A DNA stretch of 14,051 nucleotides from an uncultured Polaromonas sp. (GTDB taxonomy: Bacteria > Pseudomonadota > Gammaproteobacteria > Burkholderiales > Burkholderiaceae), in assembly GCA_946479075.1 (NCBI GenBank), contig CAMLDT010000082.1:1-14051 (forward strand), written 5' to 3'. Shown in pieces: positions 6,332 through 12,008 of this stretch. Both the position numbers and the translations under genes were made by a program. Numbering within the stretch: the stretch's first letter is position 1; every line of letters starts with the position of its first letter. Under the pieces are notes generated by a model. The model was not told the DNA's origin. It ran no database searches and saw only the letters and a program-made list of their open reading frames with translations.

Positions 6332-7204
6332 CTATGCGGGGGTGTACGCCAGCCGCACGTAGATCGGCGCGTACGCCTCGGCCTGGGTCACGTCGATCAG
6401 GCCTTCCTTGGACAGCTCCAGCAGGGCGATGAAAGTCACCACCAGCACCGGCATGCCGCGGGACGGCTCGAACAGGTGTTCGAATTCCACGAACTTCTGG
6501 CCCTGCAGCTTGCGCAGCACGATGCTCATGTGTTCGCGCACCGAGAGTTCCTCGCGGCTGATCACGTGGTGCTGGACCAGCTTGGCGCGCTTGACGATGT
6601 CGCGCCAGGCTTCCTGCAGATCGACCACGGTGACATCCGGGAAGCGCGGCTGCAGCGCCTGCTCCACATACACCTGCGCACGCAGGAAGTCGCGGCCGTA
6701 CTGCGGCATGTCGTTGAGCTGGTGCGCGGCCAGTTTGATCTGTTCGTACTCCAGCAGGCGGCGGACCAGCTCGGCGCGCGGGTCTTCCGGCTCCTGGCCG
6801 TCGGCGGCCTTTTTGGGCGGCAGCAACATGCGCGACTTGATCTCGATCAGCATCGCCGCCATCAGCAGGTATTCGGCGGCGAGTTCGAGGTTGGTGCTGC
6901 GGATCTCGTCGACATACACCAGGTACTGGCGCGTGACCGCGGCCATCGGGATGTCGAGAATATTGAAATTCTGCTTGCGGATCAGGTAGAGCAGCAAGTC
7001 CAGCGGCCCCTCGAAGGCCTCCAGAAAAACCTGCAGCGCGTCCGGCGGGATGTACAAATCCTGCGGCATGGCAAACAGCGGCTCGCCATACAGCCGGGCC
7101 AGCGCCACCTGGTCGATCACGCCGGGCATGCCGGCCAGCGCCAGCACACCTTCGGGCTGGTCAGACCCGGAAGGGGAGGGCGGCAGTTCGGTGATCGTTG
7201 TCAT
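6332..7204 (-). CDS. scpA: segregation and condensation protein A
   Basis: ScpA is the kleisin subunit that bridges the two SMC ATPase heads and, with ScpB, forms the bacterial condensin for chromosome segregation. The 290-residue protein has a variable N-terminal tail. The family core follows: FEGPLDLLLYLIRKQNFNI then LDIPMAAVTRQYL, a typical ScpA N-domain start, and an AAEYLLMAAMLIEIKSRMLLP helix. The C-terminal winged-helix part ends near VTFIALLELSKEGLIDVTQ. The ATG at 7204 is chosen; an in-frame TTG at 7219 adds five residues. Neither has a clear ribosome site. scpB is absent from the window. The gene ends just before the thi promoter, so the thi -35 region is nested in its last codons. 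Confidence 0.95.
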   Translation of the reverse strand: MTTITELPPSPSGSDQPEGVLALAGMPGVIDQVALARLYGEPLFAMPQDLYIPPDALQVFLEAFEGPLDLLLYLIRKQNFNILDIPMAAVTRQYLVYVDEIRSTNLELAAEYLLMAAMLIEIKSRMLLPPKKAADGQEPEDPRAELVRRLLEYEQIKLAAHQLNDMPQYGRDFLRAQVYVEQALQPRFPDVTVVDLQEAWRDIVKRAKLVQHHVISREELSVREHMSIVLRKLQGQKFVEFEHLFEPSRGMPVLVVTFIALLELSKEGLIDVTQAEAYAPIYVRLAYTPA

Positions 7205-7225
7205 GGGAGGTCCGGCCAAGCCTGT

Positions 7226-7283
7226 TTGCTATGAAAGAGATAGCTGCTTGCGCACGCCAGCAAAGGGCTGCAGGCCTTTTTGA
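7226..7283 (+). repeat. 58-bp dispersed repeat, copy B
   Basis: Second copy, in the 93-bp gap between scpA and the DUF3460 gene. It shares TAGCTGCTTGCGC with copy A, and a 17-base identical run (ACGCCAGCAAAGGGCTG) with copy C. I count 42 of 58 positions identical between B and C. The right block carries one change, GCTGCAGGC in place of GCTGGAGGC. Confidence 0.75.
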
Positions 7284-7297
7284 CCAGTCATGTGAAC

Positions 7298-7516
7298 TTA
7301 CTTGCTGTTCGGGTGGCCGCTGGTGCCGTAAACATAGGGCTGCTGCGGCACGGCGGCGTCCTGGTAGTCGGCCTGCTCGGACAGGTCCAGTTTTTTGTCC
7401 CACCAGATGGCACGGCCCTGGCGCTGCTCGGCTTCCAGCGTGGGTTTTTTGGCCTTGAGTTCCTCGATGAAACTGGTGACCTCGGAGGTGTAGTGCGGCC
7501 GGGCGAAGAGGGACAT
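7298..7516 (-). CDS. DUF3460 family protein (72 aa)
   Basis: A short, soluble, charged protein matching DUF3460, a small betaproteobacterial family commonly found beside scpA and panC. Visible features are FIEELKAKKPTLEAEQRQGR (residues 16-35), the IWWDKKLDL core (37-45), and VPQQPYVYG (56-64) near the C-terminus. There is no signal peptide or membrane helix. The ATG at 7516 gives the usual family length; the ribosome site is weak. It lies upstream of scpA on the same strand, separated by repeat copy B, and is divergent from the lipoprotein gene with a 48-bp gap. Function is unknown for the family. Confidence 0.88.
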   Translation of the reverse strand: MSLFARPHYTSEVTSFIEELKAKKPTLEAEQRQGRAIWWDKKLDLSEQADYQDAAVPQQPYVYGTSGHPNSK

Positions 7517-7564
7517 GGGTAAACTGCCTGAAGCTGAAGTTGGCTGATTTTACCGGGGACTGCG

Positions 7565-8164
7565 ATGCATCTGGCTTTTTGTGCCGTCAGAGACAAAGGC
7601 TGGCGGGCGGCCCCGATCTGCGGAAGGTGGCTGGTCATCATGGGACTGTTGTCGGCCCTGCTGGGCCTGGTGGGCTGCGACCCCCAGCGCATTGCGGAAC
7701 TGGAAGAGGGCGTGGCCACCGAGGCCGACGTGCGCGCGAAGTTCGGTGAGCCCGAGAAGATCTGGAGCGCCGCCGACCTGGCGGGCAACCCGTTTCCCGG
7801 TGCGGCGGCCCAGCCCGGCGCCCGCACCTTTGAATACAACCGCCAGCCCCAGGGCCAGGTCAACTACATGATCACGATTGGCGCCGATGGAAAGATGAGC
7901 GCCCTGCGCCAGGTGCTCACCCCACAGAACTTTGCCCAGGTGCTGCCCGGCATGCCCATGGAGCAGGTCCGCAAGATGCTGGGCAAGCCCATGAAAATCA
8001 CGCCGCTGGCGCTCAAGCGCGAAACGCATTACGAATGGCGTTACAGCGACGGGCCCAACACGCCGCGGATTTTTCGGGTGGAGTTTGACAGCGACCTGAA
8101 GGTGCTGCGCACCGGCTCGGTGCCCGATGACAGCCAGCCCGGCGTCAACGGCAACGTCACCTGA
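7565..8164 (+). CDS. lipoprotein with two BamE/SmpA-like half-repeats
   Basis: A 199-residue exported lipoprotein. Arg and Lys in the first 22 residues precede the hydrophobic stretch LVIMGLLSALLGLVG and the lipobox LVGC, putting the lipidated Cys at residue 38. The residue after Cys is Asp, which in E. coli favours inner-membrane retention over Lol export. The mature part carries two SmpA/OmlA (BamE)-like signatures: ATEADVRAKFGEPEKIW (about 51-67) and LPGMPMEQVRKMLGKP (about 126-141), the usual pattern being G-x-DV-x-x-x-G-x-P. BamE itself is shorter with a single such domain, so this is a relative, not bamE. GGGGA lies five bases before the ATG at 7565. An internal ATG (residue 26) would remove the basic n-region and is rejected. 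The gene stands alone on this strand. The precise function is unknown. Confidence 0.82.
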   Translation: MHLAFCAVRDKGWRAAPICGRWLVIMGLLSALLGLVGCDPQRIAELEEGVATEADVRAKFGEPEKIWSAADLAGNPFPGAAAQPGARTFEYNRQPQGQVNYMITIGADGKMSALRQVLTPQNFAQVLPGMPMEQVRKMLGKPMKITPLALKRETHYEWRYSDGPNTPRIFRVEFDSDLKVLRTGSVPDDSQPGVNGNVT

Positions 8165-8182
8165 GTGCGCCGAAAATTTTAG

Positions 8183-8240
8183 CCAAATCAGCCTCCAGCC
8201 CTTTGCTGGCGTACGCTGCCAGCTACTGATTTTGTAGCGA
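8183..8240 (-). repeat. 58-bp dispersed repeat, copy C
   Basis: Third copy, inverted relative to A, B and D, just after the lipoprotein stop. It holds GGGCTGGAGGC and TAGCTG on the minus strand. GCTGGC and GCCAGC in its middle can form a hairpin. It may end up in the 3' untranslated region of the lipoprotein mRNA. The remainder of the gap (8241-8425) holds no gene, only a hairpin at 8324-8345 and a short direct repeat. Confidence 0.75.
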
Positions 8241-8323
8241 ATAGCGCTTTTTCAGTGAGCCGCTGCCGCGCACCGCCGCCGTCGGAATCCGGCGCCGGCA
8301 AGGGCCCGGTCCCCGCGGCCGTC

Positions 8324-8345
8324 CCATCCTGCATCTGTAGGATGG
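8324..8345 (+). other. inverted repeat upstream of the first 7TM/GGDEF-like gene
   Basis: CCATCCT (8324-8330) and AGGATGG (8339-8345) are perfect complements; two more inner pairs, one of them G-U, leave an ATCT tetraloop. No T-run follows, so it is more likely an operator or leader hairpin than a terminator. A 12-base direct repeat, CGGCCGTCCCAT, overlaps its left arm (8316-8327) and recurs exactly 100 bases on, at the start codon (8416-8427). Confidence 0.4.
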
Positions 8346-8425
8346 TCAGCCGGCAAGCAGCTTGGTAAAGTCCGGGATGGCCTGGCTGCACCGGCCCGAT
8401 TTCCAGAAACTGTCCCGGCCGTCCC

Positions 8426-10201
8426 ATGCCGCCGCTCCCACCGTTCATGTTGCCTGTCTCCCTCCGGTTGTTTCCCCTCCCGCCCAGCCTTGACATCGCC
8501 CGCTGGCTGGCCAGAGCCCGGGCAGCGCGTGGGCTGCTGGTGATATTGCTGGCGCTGGCCGCGCCATGGGCTGCGCCGCAAGCTGCCGCGTTCGGTGTCG
8601 AGCAGTGGCTCGGCCCGCACGGCACTGGCCTGGTGCTGATCGATGCTTCCGGGGCGCAGACGCTCGACGAGATAGGCAACCGCTTCGCGCGGGGCGAGGC
8701 CATGCCGGCCGAGCCCGACCGCATCATGCCGACGGGCGGGCCGGCGGCCATGTGGTACCAGCTGGCCTTGCCCCCGGTCAGCGTGCCCACCTCGCGGGTG
8801 CTGGCGGTGCCGCATCCCGGCATGAACCGGGTCGAGTTTTATCGTCCGGGCGACAGCGGCAACTGGAATGTCGAGTACTCCGGCGACTCGATCATGGTGG
8901 CGCGGTGGCCGCTGCGTTACCTGCATCCGGTGTTCGAGTTTGTGCAACAGCCCGGCGAACTGCGCCCCACCTACCTGCGGGTGCAGCACAGCCACCCCAT
9001 CAACGTGCGCTGGACGGTCTGGAACACCCGTGATTTTCAGGAGTCCAGCAAACATTGGCATTTGCTGCTGGGCGCCTACATGGGGCTGGTGGCGCTGGTG
9101 ATTGTGCTGTGCACGGTCAACGCCTGGACCTGGCGCGACTCCATCCATTCCTGGTATGCGTCCTATGTCGCCGTCATTGCGGTCGGCCAGTTGTCCCTGA
9201 CCGGCCTGGCCGGCGAGTATTTCTGGCCGAACAATGCCTGGTGGAATGACGCGGCGTCCAACGTCCTGCCGATCACCGGTGCGGCGCTGGGCCACCTGTT
9301 CATGCGCGAGCTGGTGGTGGAGCGGGGCGAGCGCTGGGCCACCCACCTGATGCTCGCCATGGCGGCAGCGGGTGGCGTGCTGGCGCTGGGTTTCGTCTTT
9401 TTCGGGCGGGACCCGTTTTTCGCCATCACCGGCCCGTATTACATCGGCAGCTTTGTCATCTATCTCGGCGTGGCGCTGTGGTACGCCTGGCGCATCCCAC
9501 GCGTGGGCCTGTGGATTCTTGCGGGTGTGCTGGCCGTGCTGGCCGGATCATTTTTCCCGGTGCTGCGCAACATGCAGCTGATCCCGATGTCCTTCTGGAC
9601 GCAGTACGGCGCGCAGATCGGTGTGGCCGTCGAGATTCCGCTGCTGCTGATCGCCCTCTACCTGCGCAGCCGTGAGCGGCGCGACAACCAGGTGCGGGTG
9701 GGCGCCCTGTCCCGCGTCGATCCACTGACCGGCGCAGCCAACCACCGCGTGATGCTGGACCGGCTCGAACACCTGCTGCACCACCAGCAGCGCGACCCGG
9801 AGACAGGGGTGGTGCTTCGCGTGCGTATCGGCAACATCCAGGAGATCCGCGCCGACTACGGCCTGCAGGTGGCGCAGACCGCGCTGGTGCATGCCGGCGC
9901 CTGCATCACCCACGTGATTCGCGAAGGCGACACGGTGGCGCGCCACCGCGATGGCGACTTTGTCGTGATTCTTGAAGGCCATTTCACGCGCGACCAGGTG
10001 TCCGAGATCGGCCAGCGGCTGATCGCGCGTGGCCTGGCGCCCAGCGACATCCTGCCGCCGGGCACGGTGCTGCAACTGAAGGTGGCCGTGGCGGCCAAAC
10101 CTTTCCAGGCCCAGGGCGTGGCGGCGCTGCTGCAGACGCTGGAGGCCGCGGTCAGCGAACTTGCAGCCCGCCCCGGCAAGGCCCTGCGTTTCGTCGCCTG
10201 A
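8426..10201 (+). CDS. 7TM sensor protein with degenerate GGDEF domain (7TMR-DISM type), paralog 1
   Basis: A 591-residue membrane protein. A signal-like hydrophobic segment (about 36-55) is followed by a beta-rich periplasmic region (about 56-205) resembling 7TMR-DISM extracellular domain 2. Seven membrane helices follow (about 211-232, 238-262, 277-295, 307-326, 333-355, 360-380, 392-413), then an SRERR linker and a GGDEF-type domain opening with the normal DPLTGAAN (432-439). The active-site loop is RDGDF (508-512) instead of GGDEF, so the metal-binding Asp and the catalytic Glu positions are lost. REGD (499-502) is spaced five residues before it, exactly like the RxxD inhibitory c-di-GMP site. 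It is probably not a cyclase and may bind c-di-GMP. ATG 8426 and ATG 8447 are both possible starts; neither has a good ribosome site. A close paralog follows on the same strand. Confidence 0.8.
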   Translation: MPPLPPFMLPVSLRLFPLPPSLDIARWLARARAARGLLVILLALAAPWAAPQAAAFGVEQWLGPHGTGLVLIDASGAQTLDEIGNRFARGEAMPAEPDRIMPTGGPAAMWYQLALPPVSVPTSRVLAVPHPGMNRVEFYRPGDSGNWNVEYSGDSIMVARWPLRYLHPVFEFVQQPGELRPTYLRVQHSHPINVRWTVWNTRDFQESSKHWHLLLGAYMGLVALVIVLCTVNAWTWRDSIHSWYASYVAVIAVGQLSLTGLAGEYFWPNNAWWNDAASNVLPITGAALGHLFMRELVVERGERWATHLMLAMAAAGGVLALGFVFFGRDPFFAITGPYYIGSFVIYLGVALWYAWRIPRVGLWILAGVLAVLAGSFFPVLRNMQLIPMSFWTQYGAQIGVAVEIPLLLIALYLRSRERRDNQVRVGALSRVDPLTGAANHRVMLDRLEHLLHHQQRDPETGVVLRVRIGNIQEIRADYGLQVAQTALVHAGACITHVIREGDTVARHRDGDFVVILEGHFTRDQVSEIGQRLIARGLAPSDILPPGTVLQLKVAVAAKPFQAQGVAALLQTLEAAVSELAARPGKALRFVA

Positions 10202-10262
10202 GACGGCGGGAGGCTTCGCCGCCATAATGGGCAGACACGGTGCCGCAATGCCGTCTGCCCTC
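10202..10262 (+). promoter_or_regulatory. two hairpins in the spacer between the paralogs
   Basis: GGCGG / CCGCC (10205-10209, 10219-10223) with a 9-base loop is followed by GGGCAGAC / GTCTGCCC (10229-10236, 10253-10260), a perfect 8-bp stem around a 16-base loop. GGGAGG (10208-10213), the only Shine-Dalgarno-like site, overlaps the first hairpin. The second ends two bases before the ATG at 10263, so start choice and translation may depend on RNA folding here. Confidence 0.4.
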
Positions 10263-12008
10263 ATGACAACGACCGGCTTGAAACCCTTTCTGCTTGCCTG
10301 CGCCGCGCTCGCGCTCAGCCTGGCGGCCCTGGCCCAGGCGCCGGCGAGCCCGCCCCCGACGGCGCTGCGCGGGCTGCAATACCCGGCCGAGGTGGTGATG
10401 GACGCCTCCGGCGAGCAGTCCTTCGAACAGATCCGGCAGCGCTTTGACAAGGGCGAATCGCAGCCCGTGGTGGGCGGCAGCGCGCTGCCGCTGGGCGGCG
10501 AACGCACCGCCTGGCTGCGTATCAGCCTGCCCGGCGTGTCGGCGCCCCTGGATGCCGTGCTGACCATCGTGCATCCGGGCATGGACAGCGTGGTGCTATA
10601 CCAGCCGGCCCCTGACGCGCAGTGGAAAGTCCAGGCTTCCGGCGACAGGCTGCCGGTGGCGCAGTGGCCCATGCCCTACCTGCACCCGGCCTTTGCACTG
10701 GAGATTTCCGACACCGATCCGCGCCCGGTGTACCTGGCGGTGCGGCACGGCAGCCCGGTCGGCATCTACTGGCAACTCTGGGACCGCGCCAGCTTCGACC
10801 GGCAAAGCAGCACCCTGCACATGGTGCTCGGCGGTTACCTCGGCTTTGTCGTGCTGGTGATCATCCTGAGCTGTTTTAACGCCTACAACTGGCGTGACCC
10901 GATTCACCTGGTCTACGCCGCTTATGTGCTGATCCTCGGCGTCGGGCAGATGTCACTCACCGGCCTGGCGGGCGAATACCTGTGGCCCGGCAACGCCTGG
11001 TGGAACGACATGGCGGCGGTGGCGGTGCCGATGTTTTCGGCCGGCTGGGCTGCCTTGCTGGTGCATCGCCTGGTGGTCGAACGCGGCCACCGGCTGGCCA
11101 GCGGCTTGCTGTTGAGCGTGATGCTGCTCTCGCTGTCGGTGACGCTCGGTTTCCTGCTGCTGGGCCGCGAGACGCTGTTTTACATTTCGAACTTCGCCTA
11201 CCTGTACCTGACGCCTGTGCTGCTCGGCTGCCTGGCCTGGTTTGCCTTTCGCCGGCCGGCGGCGGGCCTGTGGTCACTGGCCGGGTTTTTGTGCCTGGCC
11301 ATCGGGTCCATGTTTCCCATCCTGCGCAACCTGAACCTGGTTCCGATCAATTTCTACACCCAGTTCGGCGCACAGATCGGTGCGGCGCTGGAGATCCCGA
11401 TGCTGCTGGTGGCGCTGTACTTTCGCAGCCGGGAGCGGCGCGACAGCCAGGTGCGGCTGGACGCGCTGTCGCGGGTGGACCCCCTGACCGGGGTTGCCAG
11501 CCAGCGGCTGCTGACCGAGCGGCTGGAACACCTGCTGCAGCGGCATCAGCGCGATCCGCAGCAGGGCGCAGTGATCCTGGTGCGCCTGGTCAACGGGCCG
11601 CAGTTGCGGGCGGCTTATGGTGCGGCGATGGCGCAGGCGGCGCTGGTTCGTGCCGGCGCCTGCGTGGCCCTGCCGGCCCAGGTCAGTGACACCGTGGGAC
11701 GCCTGGACGACGGGGATTTTGTGTTACTGATGGAGGGCCGCGCCAACGAAATGGACGTCAACGAGGTGGCCCAGCACATTATTGCGGCGGGTTTGCGTCC
11801 TGGCCGCAAGTTGCCGGCCGATCTGCTGCTGCAACTGCATGTGGCCTGCGCCGATTGCACCCGGCTGGGCCTGGCGGGCGATGGCGGGGACGCATTGCTG
11901 CAGCGCCTGGGCGATCTGCTCGACGAAATCACCGACAACCCGCGCAAGCCCTTGCGCTTTGTGCGCAACATGCCTTTGCCAGAAGCGCCGGCGAACAGCC
12001 CGGCTTAA
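10263..12008 (+). CDS. 7TM sensor protein with degenerate GGDEF domain, paralog 2
   Basis: From ATG 10263 this is 581 residues, clearly homologous to the preceding gene over its whole length; identical stretches include [22 protein letters not shown] and LSRVDPLTG. It has a conventional signal peptide (residues 1 to about 25, [12 protein letters not shown]), a periplasmic sensor-like domain (about 35-185), seven membrane helices (about 186-392) and a GGDEF-type domain. The signature is DDGDF (482-486), and the RxxD I-site position reads QVSD (473-476). Neither catalysis nor I-site binding is therefore expected. In-frame ATGs at 10227 and 10248 also exist. 10227 is the only one with a Shine-Dalgarno (GGGAGG, spacing 13), and 10263 gives the cleanest signal peptide, so the start is uncertain. 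Its TAA overlaps the metG stop on the other strand. Confidence 0.8.
   Translation: MTTTGLKPFLLACAALALSLAALAQAPASPPPTALRGLQYPAEVVMDASGEQSFEQIRQRFDKGESQPVVGGSALPLGGERTAWLRISLPGVSAPLDAVLTIVHPGMDSVVLYQPAPDAQWKVQASGDRLPVAQWPMPYLHPAFALEISDTDPRPVYLAVRHGSPVGIYWQLWDRASFDRQSSTLHMVLGGYLGFVVLVIILSCFNAYNWRDPIHLVYAAYVLILGVGQMSLTGLAGEYLWPGNAWWNDMAAVAVPMFSAGWAALLVHRLVVERGHRLASGLLLSVMLLSLSVTLGFLLLGRETLFYISNFAYLYLTPVLLGCLAWFAFRRPAAGLWSLAGFLCLAIGSMFPILRNLNLVPINFYTQFGAQIGAALEIPMLLVALYFRSRERRDSQVRLDALSRVDPLTGVASQRLLTERLEHLLQRHQRDPQQGAVILVRLVNGPQLRAAYGAAMAQAALVRAGACVALPAQVSDTVGRLDDGDFVLLMEGRANEMDVNEVAQHIIAAGLRPGRKLPADLLLQLHVACADCTRLGLAGDGGDALLQRLGDLLDEITDNPRKPLRFVRNMPLPEAPANSPA

Noticed and set aside
7517..7564. 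Symmetric GGTAAA / TTTACC operator in the divergent gap
   Set aside because: Only six bases per arm, 25 bases apart, with no other support; too likely by chance.
8252..9346. Minus-strand 364-codon frame opposite the first 7TM gene
   Set aside because: His/Arg/Gln-rich shadow frame; the plus-strand frame has clear membrane helices and homology to its neighbour.
9700..10201. Active diguanylate cyclase
   Set aside because: The signature is RDGDF, not GG(D/E)EF, with the metal-binding and catalytic positions replaced; the neighbouring paralog shows the same loss.
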